From the NCBI GenBank assembly GCA_001599755.1, contig BCHX01000004.1:496001-560000 (forward strand): a stretch of 64,000 nt of DNA, read 5' to 3'. The translations under genes and the position numbers were made by a program. Source of the DNA: Gliomastix tumulicola. Its lineage: Eukaryota > Ascomycota > Sordariomycetes > Hypocreales > Bionectriaceae. Numbering within the stretch: the first letter of the stretch is position 1; each line of letters starts with the position of its first letter. Under the pieces are notes generated by a model. The model made no database searches and was not told the origin of the DNA. It saw only the letters and a list, made by a program, of their open reading frames with translations. Of this stretch, positions 10,041 through 20,469 are shown piece by piece.

Positions 10041-11466
10041 GGTCGCAAAAGTGTTGTTTCTTGTCAAAAGAGGTGCGGGTATTGATAGGCGAGGCGATAA
10101 AAGTTGCAATGATGCATGAGGGCTGCGCAAGTGCGGGTGGTCGAAAGTTGTTGATGAAGTCGCTTTTCCAGGATACACGGGATCAGAAAGAAGTTGGTGT
10201 CGAGAGTAAAGTAGAAGAAAGCGATCAGACGTCACTGGTTCTTTAAAACCAGGCAGTGATTGGGGCGTTTTCACAGGTTGCTGCACAGGGGAAAAGCCAG
10301 TTCACTTGGAATCAGTCCCGCCTCGGCGAGCATGAAGGTATGAAACTGAGTCTCTGATCAACATGTCCATAAATTTCTCTGCGAACATCGAATAGACACC
10401 ACTCACACGCTTCAAGCTCAATGTCACGTCCCAGAAAGTCGCTATTCAGGCATGACGCGTCAGCCGTCGCAGAAACGCGAGGCTGTTGCGCCCAGTTCGC
10501 TGTGCAGGAGTTCACCCAGCAACGGAAATCCGATTTGGACAATTAAGTAAACACAGATATGTTCAGCGGGGATTTTCGTCCGCCAACTTCTCGAGTCATT
10601 CCTTCAGTCACATCCGGAGCAAGCACTTCTCGAACTCGACGGCTGGCCACCAGTCCTTGTCGATGTTTTCCCGTCGCAGGGTCAATCTTGAATCGGTCGT
10701 CGGAGCCACCGTATTTCTGTCTGGGCGTCGTCTTCGGCAGCGCTGGACATATAGATGACCAAGATCCTGATGTGGAAGATGGGGAGGCGTAGGATGAAGC
10801 CAATGGTGTCTCCCGCAGCAACCTGTGTGGCCAGCGTTTCGGAGCCAGACGCGATGCTCCCAATATTACACCTTTGGTCCGCGGACTCGGAGTCGAATCG
10901 AAGCGAGACTCCTGCATGTTGATGTGCAGTCAAGTCGAGTCAGGTGGCTTCGCGCGGCTTTGCTTGCCAATATTTGCGTGTTTGGCTGACCTATCGCACG
11001 TAGGTGAAGGGACCATCAACAGTGCCAGCTGGAAGGATGAGTGTAGTGATTGAGTCTGACCAAGTGTGAGCTTTTAGTCGCGCTTCATCATCTCACAGTG
11101 ATTCACAATGGGCTCTCCCTACAGACGCAAGGCTAGCGAAGCAAGCTGGGTTACTTGCGCTGGAGGTCGTTTGACGACTACTCAGATGGGCCACCATGGT
11201 TCTTCGCAGTCTACCTACTCCGTGCTCTATACGACAGCCACGGCTAAATCCTACTTCGACAACGCATGGAGGTCTCGATGAATTGTGTACTATTATCATA
11301 ACACTACCATGACTGCCGTAGTGGAAAAGATCCTCGACGTTTCCCAACCCGTCAAATGTACCTCAATATACATTCAGAGAACCTTGACTCGCCTTCATCC
11401 GTTGATAGAAGTTTGACCAACCTTTTGTTCATCCTTACAAAGATCCAACGGCCCAAAAGTTACTGC
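10041..11466. other. Intergenic region with one doubtful ORF
   Basis: About 1.4 kb lies upstream of the 549-residue protein gene and downstream of the four-segment membrane protein gene. It contains the doubtful ORF at 10543-10917 listed separately. The rest shows no gene that I can support. Confidence 0.4.
10543..10917 (-). CDS. Doubtful small ORF, hypothetical protein
   Basis: An ATG-initiated frame of 124 residues ends in TAA at 10543. The first half is Ser/Pro/Arg-rich and of low complexity; the second half (from about KYGGSDDRFKIDPATGKH) looks like ordinary protein sequence. Another open stretch with protein-like character (SDFLGRDIELEACEWCLF) follows downstream in another frame at 10312-10450, so this may be the remains of a longer, broken gene. 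No family is recognised and no transcription signal supports it. Confidence 0.22.
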   Translation of the reverse strand: MQESRFDSTPSPRTKGVILGASRLAPKRWPHRLLRETPLASSYASPSSTSGSWSSICPALPKTTPRQKYGGSDDRFKIDPATGKHRQGLVASRRVREVLAPDVTEGMTREVGGRKSPLNISVFT

Positions 11467-13506
11467 TCATCGGAAACTCCGCACACCCTCATCTACGGTA
11501 TCAGACCACCGGGGACGGAATCCATACAGGACACAGAGCACCGTCGTCATCAACGTCCAGACCAGGAACAACGCAACAGACAGCTCAGGCGGGACCGGCC
11601 CGGGCTTCAGCACCGTCCCCGGCTCGAAGCCCGTCACGTTGGGGTTCACCGAGCCCATGGCGCTCTCGGAGGAGACGAAGCCGTTGACGTCCCCGTACAT
11701 GGTGTGCAGGGCGACGGAGGAGTACATGCGCAGGACCGACTTGCGCAGGTGCTCCGGCTGCAGGTACGACAGGCGGACGCGCTCGCCGCGGCCGTCGGCG
11801 GTCTCGAGGATCTGCTGCGAGGGCACGTGGCCGTTCATGAGGTTGATCAGCCAGTTGACCGAGCTGCTCGGCGGCATGGTCATGGTGAAGAGGGTGCCCA
11901 GGGTGTTGGAGTTGAGGCGCGGCGCGCACTGGCCGCGAGCGGCGGACAAGGGCGAGTCCGTGCGGACAAAGTCGGTGAAGGTCGCCGTGGCGCCGTCGAT
12001 GCGCGCGGTTCCGACGCTGGTGGACGAGGAGCACCGGACGCCGATGGCGGGCATGGGATACATCTTGTTGTTGTTGTTGTTGTTGTTGTTGTCGGCAGCG
12101 GTGTCTCCTCCTCCTTCTTCTTGGATGAGATCCCACACATCATCTCCCCTGTCTTCGACGGAGTAGGCCCCGTACAGGTCCGTCACGTTGTGGCCCAAGG
12201 TCAGGTTGTACCCGGGATCCTTGGTGAATTCAGCGTCGGACGGGATGATGAGCTGCCAGTACACCATCTCAAATATGCTCTCCTGGTCGGCATCGTGGTA
12301 GTCTCCCGTGATGTCCTCGTTGCTGTTGTAATAGCACCCTCCATACGTCTCGGGGCCCTGTAAGCCTGCCTCGTACATTTGGCTGCTCATGGAGACGGTC
12401 GGCCACAGCTTGTGGCCATGCTCGACAACGCCGAACATGCTGTTCCTTCCGGGTATCGCTGTAGAGTTGGCCATGGTGACCGCGATGCCGTCGTCAGGGT
12501 TGGCCAGTATCGGTCTCACTGTCCACTGGCGGTCGTCGGTAGTCCGCTTGAGGAGTGTGAAGTCCGACAGGCTGTCCACGATGGAGCAGTCATACGTCAC
12601 AGACAGGCCCCAAGCGGTCCCCTCGATCGGCGTGTCTGCCTGCGCCGTCAGGAAGATATCCGACACGCCTTCGTCTGTCGGGAGGCTTCCCCGGGCCATC
12701 GGCTTGGCTCCGGGCCGTGAGTAGATGATGCCCATCTTGGGGATGTTGGGGACGGCGGTCGACTTCCACAGCGTCTCCGTGTCCGTCACGACCTCGCCGT
12801 CGAGGCGCTCGTTGAAGTTCGCGTAGGAGAAGCCCCTGATGTCCACGCCCTTGCCGGAGCCCGACGACGATCGCCGGACGTAGCCGCTGTCCGTCTCCAG
12901 GGACAGGCCGGACAGCGGGAGCGCGATGAAGACGAGGAAGCTCGGGATGGCGAGACTGAGCCACAGCCTCCACGGGAGCGTATACTCGGCATCCGGCCTC
13001 CTCAGACGGTTGGCAGTCTTTGCCCAGCCGCCGGGGCCGCTCCACGTGCCGCTGACGTATTTATCCCGCGCCAGCAAAGCCTTGGGCACGCTGCCGTCCG
13101 AGGTCCTGCCCACCAGCATGCCAGCCTCGGCCGCGTTGAGGCCGTAGACTGCCAGGCCCAGGCCCAGCACACCGATGATGAACCAGGCATAGAAGATGGA
13201 CGAGGCGCCCGGCGGGCCGACGATGAATTCAGAGTCCTCGTCGATGGGCACGAGATAGACCCGCCAGACGGTGATGAAGAAGGCCGAGATGATGATCGGG
13301 GCGGCGATGCCAATGATGGCGCGGAAGTAGAAGCGCTGGAATCGGGTGGCAGGACTGCGAGGTTTGGGGGTCAGAGCTGCTTCTGTTCTCCAAGAGGACG
13401 ATGATCCCGAGACTTACCTGAAGTCGGTCAGCCCTGTATCGTTCCTGACAGGTACCACATGGTAATCCGAGCGTTGCGGCTCCTTCTCGATTGCCAACGT
13501 ATCCAT
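11467..13506 (-). CDS. Four-segment membrane protein with large extracellular region, unknown family
   Basis: Exon 1 is 13506-13418 and exon 2 is 13354-11467 on the minus strand; the 63-bp intron has a GTAAGT donor and an acceptor ending CGCAG. The product has 658 residues. Predicted membrane segments are at about 41-64, 82-104, 158-180 and 619-640. The region between the third and fourth, about 440 residues, carries several N-x-S/T sites and cysteines (CSIVD, GGCYYN, RCSSS, GQCAP), as expected of an extracellular or lumenal domain. A run of eight asparagines (from TTG repeats at 12065-12091) sits in a loop. This layout is familiar among uncharacterised fungal plasma-membrane proteins, but I cannot name a domain. 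The spliced N-terminus is needed to give an ATG; the uninterrupted frame has none. Confidence 0.83.
12065..12091. repeat. (TTG)9 microsatellite encoding a poly-Asn run
   Basis: Nine TTG units lie in frame inside the 658-residue membrane protein gene and are read on the minus strand as CAA/AAC, giving eight consecutive asparagines. Repeat number is likely to vary between strains without breaking the frame. Confidence 0.85.
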
Positions 13507-14377
13507 GATCAAACCGGATTCTCCTCAGGTACTACGAGGATTCGTCCGACGCCGTCGAGAGCAACGTGGGACAGCAGTCGTCGGGGGGAGATTCGCGACA
13601 ATGGCTCCCCCCTAATATCTCCAAACCGTGCCGTGCCCATCGCAGTTCTTATGGATCTTTCAAAACACCCTCCTCCCACACACAGTACCCTCGTTACCCT
13701 CGTCAGGCGACTGCACTACTCTGTGCCGCACGGTCGCATTATCGACACCAGCCACCCAAGGCCGGCGACCAGGTCAAGAGATTCAAGACCCCCTGAGGAC
13801 GGCGACCTGAGAGAATCCCTCGGGGACAGGGTGGCCAAAGAAAATGCCTGGCAATATAATTAGAAACAATAACCGAGATGGGAGAAAGCTTGGCAGACAT
13901 GGGGACGAACGCGTGATTTGTAGGGCTGGGCCGCTTTTAGCACCCAGGGATGACAAGTGAGATCTTGGCCCTTGTCTTCTGCTCTCTGACACGTTCGAGA
14001 CCGACAAGGGGGGACCAGACAGACAGAGGAAGATGGGATCCGTGGAGCGCGGGCCGAAGCACTGGTGATGACGATGATTTCGGTTTCTTCGTTTCTTTTG
14101 TGAAAATGCAATACCCAAGCTACCTCCTGATCCATCCAATGGACGCCCGGCGCCTCGCAGGCGGAAGAACAATGCAAAAGCCAAGAAAATAAAGAAATAC
14201 AATGAATGTAGACTGTGGTTTGAGCGCCGTCTTGGGTGCTCCCCCCCATCCAGTCCTTCTCCTCCAACTGGTCTCCAACAACAACAGGCGCATGTCCTCC
14301 ATCAAAGCATTAGCTCAAGGTAGGGAGGGGACAGACCTCCTACCGCCGTTGCCAGCAGCAGGGAAGCCTCTTCTCCT
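13507..14377. other. Intergenic region
   Basis: This 0.87-kb stretch separates the start of the four-segment membrane protein gene from the stop of the next minus-strand gene. Open frames exist (13783-14202 minus) but are rich in Ser, Arg and Phe from pyrimidine-rich DNA and have no domain. I see no gene. Confidence 0.45.
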
Positions 14378-15149
14378 CTATGCCCTCATGATGAGCCTGC
14401 ATTTTTCCAGCAGCAGCTGGCCACTCCTCTCGCTGTCGCGCTCCGTCCCCCTCAGCCATTGCAGGTAGAGCTTCCGCAAGCTCCGCTCCCTGAGAATGTT
14501 GGATCCGATGTTTGTCGCCATGACTTTTGCCCTCAGCGGCGAGCGGCGCTTGGTCGACGATTCGTCTCGCGTCTCCTGCTGCGCAACCGAGGCTTCTTCT
14601 TCTCCTTGGGACTCCAAGATGGATTCGTAAATGGCCTCCTCCATGATCTCGATTCCGCTGAGCTGGGCGTTCTCCCGCTCTAGTGTGACAGCCTCACTGT
14701 TCTGAAAGGCGAAATAAGCCTCGAGCACCATTTCATCCATAGCCTTGTCAGCGACCTCTTGACCGCGGCCATTGTTGGAAAGCTCTGTAGCGTTGAATGG
14801 CCAAAGCTGTAGATCCAGGTTGAGTGGCTTGAATGCCGTCCAGGCGGCTCGTTCGCCTTCCAGACCAAGGCTAAGGGAGCGATCCATGTCCTTGAGATAA
14901 GTACAGAGCGTCCAAGAGATAGCGACTATGGCGGGGCTTAGTATCAATGTAAAACTCGAGGATCAAGTATGGGCGGTGGGGGTCTGTCTGAAATCGTGTT
15001 GGATTCTACTTACGTTCATCGCCGTCGATCTCCTTTCCGTAAAATGGAAGCATCTTGTACTGCTTTTCCGCGAGTATGATGATTGGGATGGCAAGGATTA
15101 TTGCGAGAGCAGCAATAATCGGCTTGCCTCCCTGCCAGCTCCATGCCAT
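14378..15149 (-). CDS. Small signal-anchored protein with helical domain, unknown family
   Basis: Exon 1 is 15149-15014 and exon 2 is 14925-14378 on the minus strand; the 88-bp intron has a GTAAGT donor, a CATAG acceptor and joins in phase 1. The product has 227 residues. The first exon encodes a strongly hydrophobic N-terminal anchor (residues 10-27, core IIAALAIILAIPIIIL) followed at once by basic and polar residues. The rest is charged and mostly helical, with an acidic stretch near residues 125-165 and a basic C-terminal third. Without the first exon the frame has only a weak internal start, so splicing is well supported. No family is recognised. Its start faces that of the broken gene at 15265-16184, and it belongs to the same membrane-protein island. 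Confidence 0.75.
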
Positions 15150-15264
15150 TGCAGGACGGGAACGAGTATTCGGTGGTCGGTGACTGGTGAATGGGTGTTG
15201 TTGGCCTTGTCGAGTCCGTCTGAGTGGTCGGCGGTCAGAGTAAGCCTGATGGGCAGGAGTAGAG

Positions 15265-16184
15265 ATGGCAAGGTAGTTTTAGGAGTAGAGGCGTGCTAGT
15301 TATCAGCAGGATCGTCGTTGCAAGGTGCAGTCAGTGCCCGGTGCGGGTGGTGTCCACGACTGTGCAGTGAGGAAGTTCGTTCGTTCTGCATTCGTGAAGG
15401 CCAAACAAACAAACCAGTTCACGCGCCCAAGTCCACACGTGACAGGAAACATTAGGCGACAGTCTTCGCGACGCGTCCTTTCTCGGCGCGTCAACCAGAA
15501 GCGAAGACAACTGGGACGAGCAACCGCCGCCCCCGCACTATTTCGCTGTGGCACGAGAACGTCGGCGGGACGAGAGCGCCACCACGAGCGTGGAGGCCGG
15601 AAGCGACGTCACGGATGATGAGTACGGTTATGTCGCTGACAGTGGCGATGACCGTTATGAGGATAGCGACAATGAGGGCGACGACATCGAGCGCCTCCTC
15701 GCGACACTAGAGTACATCCTCAAGGTAGTCGGCTTTGTCACCCTCCTCTGCGCCATCGCAGGCATTAGCTGGTATCTCGCCCCAGCACGCGGCGGCGGCG
15801 CACCACCCATTCCCGACGACGTGGAAATCAGCCACTGGCCTCTCGACAACTTCTCCTACCCAATCACCGAGGCGACTACCTTTGGGGTCCAGGCTGCTCG
15901 AGCTTGATATTGAATCCATCCTTGGGGCATCGGGGATGGTCTGCAGAGCGGCACGTGAGGTGGCTGCCCGCGAGAAGATCCTGCGTCAGAAGACATCCTT
16001 ATCCGAATTAAAGCTCTCCAGCCGGCGGATCAGCAACCTCATCGAGAGGGTTGGGGCCAGCGTGGGGTTCTTGGAGTCGCTAGAGGGCAAGCCGGTCACG
16101 CCGGAGGAGGCGATCGGGATGGAGAGGACGTTTGCAAAGATTGCCCGAGACGCCGTAGCACAAGTTGATGAGTTTTACGGCTGA
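15265..16184 (+). pseudogene. Broken single-pass membrane protein gene of the same island
   Basis: The frame at 15482-15904 encodes an acidic N-terminal region (VTDDEYGYVADSGDD), a membrane segment near 15711-15777 (core VVGFVTLLCAIAGISWYL) and a short external stretch, then stops. The protein pattern continues at once in another frame (15888-16184) as a helical region ending EFYG. The shift falls in the G-run at 15884-15887; one extra base there explains it. No ATG lies in the open frame. A tiny first exon at 15265-15272 (ATGGCAAG, donor GTAGTT) spliced to an AG at 15461-15462 would supply one, but this is speculative. The layout matches its neighbours at 8391 and 16591. It is either a recent pseudogene or an intact gene with a homopolymer sequencing error. 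Confidence 0.6.
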
Positions 16185-16590
16185 GCCGCGCGTACGAGAT
16201 GGGAGGAGGGAGGGAGGATGAAACCTGCACAGGCTCAGGGGAGATCAGCCTATTAATGTTCGCGAGCACGTTGTAAAACAAAGGACATGGTACCCGAAAG
16301 TATCTGAGATTTCCCTAAGGTACCTTACTATACTTAAGGTAGTAGGTAGCCACCTAGTACCTTCCTACCAACTGTATCTAACTAGGTAAGTATCGATTCT
16401 CCCAAGTGCGCATGCACTGTGATGGGGGAAGGAAGGAGGGAAGGAAGTCAGTCAGTGGTTACCAATAGCAAAACTCTCTGTCTCCCGTATAGTGGCATCC
16501 TGCGCTGGGGACCGGAACCCCCCCCCTTGTCTGAGGTTCGGGAAACAAACGGTGTGAGGAGAGGGAACGAGTAGAAAACAAAGCCCTTTT
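16185..16590. other. Convergent spacer with AGGTA/TACCT-rich block
   Basis: Bases 16313-16390 are dense in TACCT and AGGTA words and near-palindromes (AAGGTACCTTA, ACTTAAGGTAG, CTAACTAGGTAAG). Similar blocks are widely scattered in intergenic DNA of many Sordariomycetes. The remainder contains the 3' ends of the flanking genes and purine-rich GGGAGGAAGG words. Confidence 0.5.
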
Positions 16591-19500
16591 TCAGATCAAT
16601 GGCCAGAGTAGCTCCCGCAAAGCAGCAGGCAGCTCCCACTCCCAGGATTCCGACGCTTCCAGAGCGTTGTTCTGAGGCGGGGGGGGATTGCCTCGATCCG
16701 CCGCAGGCTCTCGCTCGCACGCGTCAACACAATGCTGGTCCTTGTGAGGCATCACCGCGTCGGCGCCATACGGGTCTGGTCGCGCATCCTGCAATCCGAG
16801 ACGGCTGAACAGCATCTGTTGGGGCAGATGGGCAGCAGCCACGCCCGACTTCATGACCTCGTCGGCAAACCGGTTGAATTCGCCGTGGTACCACCCCTCA
16901 TGGAGGGTGCTACTCATCTCGACCCAGTCCCTGGCCTCTTTCAGGTCATTGAGCAGCTCGCGCACGTGTGGGAAGACCATGACACCTCGCTCCGGGCTGT
17001 CCGTGTCGATCCATGCGTATTCGTCGACCCATCCGCCGTTGTTATATCTGCGGCCGTAAGAAAACGGCGTAGCGAAATCACGGATCACCAGACGGCGAGC
17101 GGCCTCCTGCATGATACGGTTGCCCACCGACACGCGGTACGCCATGTCGTGCAGCCGCGGAATCGCGACCTCTGCGAGGAAGGGAACCACGAGGCGGCAG
17201 AAGCGGGGGACGCAGTTGATTTCACATGCGGGCAGCACAGGCGGGACAGCAAAGCGAGAGCTGTCGATGCTGAAATCTAGGCCAACCTGCTCAGCGTACT
17301 CGATCAGGCTGCCTAGAGCGTCGGTCATCTCCTCCAGCGTCTCGATATAACGAGGGACTATGCCATCTCGAACCTCCTCTATGAAGATCCCCATTCCCAA
17401 GGAATCGATCTTGCACCGACGTAGCGAGATCATGAGCGCGTAGGCCGTGTTATTGCGATCCTGTCTCCAGCTGAGGTACCTTCGGTCCCGGCTTTGAGCT
17501 GGCTGATCACAGGATTCTCCTTCTGCGTTGGAGGAGCCTTCGCCGTATGACGCGGCGCTTTGGTTACGCAGGCACAAGATCCGTGACCTGTCGGTACCGC
17601 CGAAAGGCTCGGGGCCTGGCCACTCAGGCAAGTCACTCTTCATCATTTCTCTGACGTTTTCCACCAGCGCTTCGAGATTTTCCATGGTCTGGCGCGCTGC
17701 TTTGGGTACAAAGGTATACACGCCGTAGTCGATGAGCTCTTGATAGACTTGAGTCAAGCGCTCTTCGATGTCATAGAGGCGGAGACAAAGCCTGTCCAGG
17801 GGAGGGTCAAGATTCGCCACGAAGCCCGGGGACGTAGGTCTCGCGGTCGGCTCTGGCAGGGCGTCGTCGTCTGGTTCTTCGGAGCCGGACGGCTGCTGCC
17901 TGAAGTATCCAGAGAGGCTATCGGCGTCGATTGAGGGCAGAGCCGCATGGGGCGGTAGGAAAGTAGACGCCTCCGCATCAGTCGACCATCGAAACTGGGT
18001 GCTACTGCCATTCGTGAAGCGGAACGTCGGAGGACCGTGGTTGGCGATGCGCTGAAGTCCGTGACACAGAGAGTTGCTCACGGCAAACAGGTCATGGAGG
18101 AAGTAATGCTCGGGGACCGGGAGGTTGGCCGAGTTGGATACCCATCTAGGGGCTCCGATCAGGGAGTCTGCATCGTCCGGAGGCAAGGTGCTCTCGTCCA
18201 GCTGGATATTGAGATTGAACGTCGCGTTGGCCTCGCGCAGAGGGCCGAGATCTCCCCACATGACCGCCGCGGGGAGCGTTGAGTAGATGACCGCGATGGC
18301 AATGGACTGGTTGTAGAGGTCTATCTCCTTGTACGGCACCACATCCCAGTGATACGACCACCAAGCAGAAAGCCGAGGGGCGAGTACCGCGGCGAGACCA
18401 ATGCTGCCGGCCGCCACGCCAATCTTGCCAAGGACCTCGAGCGCGAGCCGAGTTGTCTCCCTTCTCCAGCGATACCGCTGCCAAGCACTGTCCGGGGCTC
18501 GGATTCGACCAAGCCGGGCCAGAAGGCGCCTCAAGCAAGCACCGACGTTGCGTCCACGTCTCTGCAGAAGCCCGCTCAGCATGCGTCCTGGGACTCTGTG
18601 AGGAGCTCGGTGCAGCCAGTGGCGAAGGCGAAGGCGCAGGCGCAGGGGGGGAGCGGGCTGCTGCACCACGGGTGTTCCATGCTCGGTATTCGCGTCGCTC
18701 GTGTCGTCCCTTCCGCCATTCGCGGTGTCGGGGGTATTCGCATCGACATCGGTATCGGGGACAGCGTGATTGCCATCGTCATTGTCGTTGTCGTCAAGAG
18801 TATCGTCACGGTTGTCGTCAAGAGTATCGTCACGGTTGTCGTCAAGAGTATCGTCACGGTTGTCGTCAAGAGTATCGTCACGATTGTCGTCAAGAGTGTC
18901 GTCAAGAGTATCGTCAAGAGTATTGCCAACACCAGTATCGGCGCCACCATCAACCTCAGATCCATCCTCAGCATACAAACGGAACAGACCCAAACCCACG
19001 TTCCGCCTCGCCATCGCATCATCTCCGGGAGCCGACGGTCCTACAGAGGCACGAATATGACCACGACACTCCGGCGGATGCACGCGAATACTACAGGCGC
19101 CGCCGTCGACGCCGGGGCCCGCATCGCCCTGCTCCTCCTCTCCCCGCCCAAAGTCGACGTTGAGCGTCGCGTTGTCAGGCAGGGCCGGCCAGTTGTCGTG
19201 GAAACGGAGCTCGATGTCCTGGCTCGGCCTCTCGCCCGACAGCTGGACGGGAAGGCCCACGCTGGAGTACGGGGAGGCCGGGGTGCTCAGAGAAAAAGTA
19301 GCGCGGATTGCCGGAGGAGGAGGTGGTGGTGGTGGTGGTGATGGTGGTGATGGTGGTGATTGGATCGAAGGAGGAGCCAGGGCTGCTGGAGGCGAAGAAG
19401 CCCGGGGCGCGGGAGACGCAGCCTGGGGAGGAGAGGAGGCTTGGAGCCCGGGGGATGACGGTGCAGGATCCGAGAGCGAGAGAGGAGAGGAGGATCGGAG

Positions 19501-19656
19501 CTCGGAAGATGCCGGTGTAGGACCCAAGAGCGAGAAGGGGTCGTTGGCAGACAGAAAGGGATGAGCGAAGCTGCGTGTGCGGCGGGGAGACTGGCGCCAT
19601 GCTGCGAAGCGTCCGCGGCCACGGCCTCGCGTTCGATGTCGATCCATGCCCGCCAT
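16591..19656 (-). CDS. Large single-pass membrane protein with proline-rich and acidic-repeat N-terminal region, unknown family
   Basis: A single exon of 1021 residues from the ATG at 19656; an in-frame ATG at 19710 would add 18 hydrophobic residues. The order is: an Arg-rich start; a Ser/Pro-rich stretch with a run of prolines (GGT-rich DNA at 19313-19363); an acidic tract built from an eight-residue unit DDTLDDNR, repeated about four times plus shorter copies (24-bp minisatellite, 18783-18929); a basic Arg-rich patch just before the membrane; a membrane segment near residues 405-428 (core IGVAAGSIGLAAVLAP); then about 590 residues of helical protein with paired cysteines (CEINCVPRFC). The likely topology is a disordered cytosolic N-terminus and an external or lumenal C-terminus. 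I recognise no family. It shares this plan with the proteins at 8391 and 15265. Confidence 0.8.
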   Translation of the reverse strand: MAGMDRHRTRGRGRGRFAAWRQSPRRTRSFAHPFLSANDPFSLLGPTPASSELRSSSPLSLSDPAPSSPGLQASSPPQAASPAPRASSPPAALAPPSIQSPPSPPSPPPPPPPPPAIRATFSLSTPASPYSSVGLPVQLSGERPSQDIELRFHDNWPALPDNATLNVDFGRGEEEQGDAGPGVDGGACSIRVHPPECRGHIRASVGPSAPGDDAMARRNVGLGLFRLYAEDGSEVDGGADTGVGNTLDDTLDDTLDDNRDDTLDDNRDDTLDDNRDDTLDDNRDDTLDDNDNDDGNHAVPDTDVDANTPDTANGGRDDTSDANTEHGTPVVQQPAPPLRLRLRLRHWLHRAPHRVPGRMLSGLLQRRGRNVGACLRRLLARLGRIRAPDSAWQRYRWRRETTRLALEVLGKIGVAAGSIGLAAVLAPRLSAWWSYHWDVVPYKEIDLYNQSIAIAVIYSTLPAAVMWGDLGPLREANATFNLNIQLDESTLPPDDADSLIGAPRWVSNSANLPVPEHYFLHDLFAVSNSLCHGLQRIANHGPPTFRFTNGSSTQFRWSTDAEASTFLPPHAALPSIDADSLSGYFRQQPSGSEEPDDDALPEPTARPTSPGFVANLDPPLDRLCLRLYDIEERLTQVYQELIDYGVYTFVPKAARQTMENLEALVENVREMMKSDLPEWPGPEPFGGTDRSRILCLRNQSAASYGEGSSNAEGESCDQPAQSRDRRYLSWRQDRNNTAYALMISLRRCKIDSLGMGIFIEEVRDGIVPRYIETLEEMTDALGSLIEYAEQVGLDFSIDSSRFAVPPVLPACEINCVPRFCRLVVPFLAEVAIPRLHDMAYRVSVGNRIMQEAARRLVIRDFATPFSYGRRYNNGGWVDEYAWIDTDSPERGVMVFPHVRELLNDLKEARDWVEMSSTLHEGWYHGEFNRFADEVMKSGVAAAHLPQQMLFSRLGLQDARPDPYGADAVMPHKDQHCVDACEREPAADRGNPPPPQNNALEASESWEWELPAALRELLWPLI
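18783..18929. repeat. 24-bp coding minisatellite (acidic eight-residue repeat)
   Basis: The unit GTTGTCGTCAAGAGTATCGT followed by CACG (24 bp) is repeated about four times almost exactly, then gives way to a 12-bp sub-unit. Being a multiple of three it keeps the frame of the 1021-residue protein. High identity between copies points to recent expansion or ongoing homogenisation. Confidence 0.85.
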
Positions 19657-20469
19657 TCTCAACGAAACGCGCGCCACAAGGAGGATGGGAAGAGCAGAGA
19701 GAATAAGCATGCGGCAGAAGCCCTCGATCCAGACAGAGGAGACCAGTGTCAGGTAAGTAGATGGAGTTGGAACACGCTGTTAGATGATGAAAGGACCGTT
19801 GGTTCGCATCACAGAAGGGGGGAGACGCTGGCGAGAGGGGGGGGGGCAAACAAAGGGGAACAAAGCAGAATTGAGGCGTCCAGATGGAGTCGGAGGGGCG
19901 ACGCGTGACAAAGCAATGGATAACAAAGGCCACGGAGAAAGGAAGGGAAACAAAAATTCCATTTGGCGAGCTCAGGCTATGTCACCCGGGGGGGGATAGG
20001 CAGGTAGCCGTGTGTTTCTGTGTCGTGACGGCCCCGTCGAGGGAGGACCAGACAATGGAGCAGCCTGTGGCTGGGGACATCCGGGGATGAGAGCAGTGAG
20101 CCATGGCGAAAAGGCAGTGCGAGGGGGACGAGCGGCAGTTCAAGCCTGCAGCCATCACCAAGTTGGGATGAGAGCAGATGATGCTGATGGGCGCGGGCAG
20201 TGGCGACGATGGAGGAATCAGTCCAGGGCACGGCGGAGTGAAGGGGGGCTGGTAAAATCGATTTAATACACACAAATCTACAGCTGGCTCATTGCTGGGA
20301 GCATCGACCACGTTACACCAGGTGGCCGGACAACTGGCGTCCTTCCCTGCCAAACCAGCGTCACTACGCTATTGGGTAGGACAAGGTGCTTGACGCCAGG
20401 ATTCGCAATCCAGATAGATACACGGCTTTAGATCTATGGCCGACGACTTCTAAATTGCAGAACCACCAA
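19657..20469. other. Intergenic region, promoter side of the 1021-residue protein gene
   Basis: This 0.8-kb stretch holds several G-runs (19838-19847, 19989-19996) and no ORF with recognisable content. It should contain the promoter of the gene to its left and the 3' UTR of the F-box gene to its right. Confidence 0.45.
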
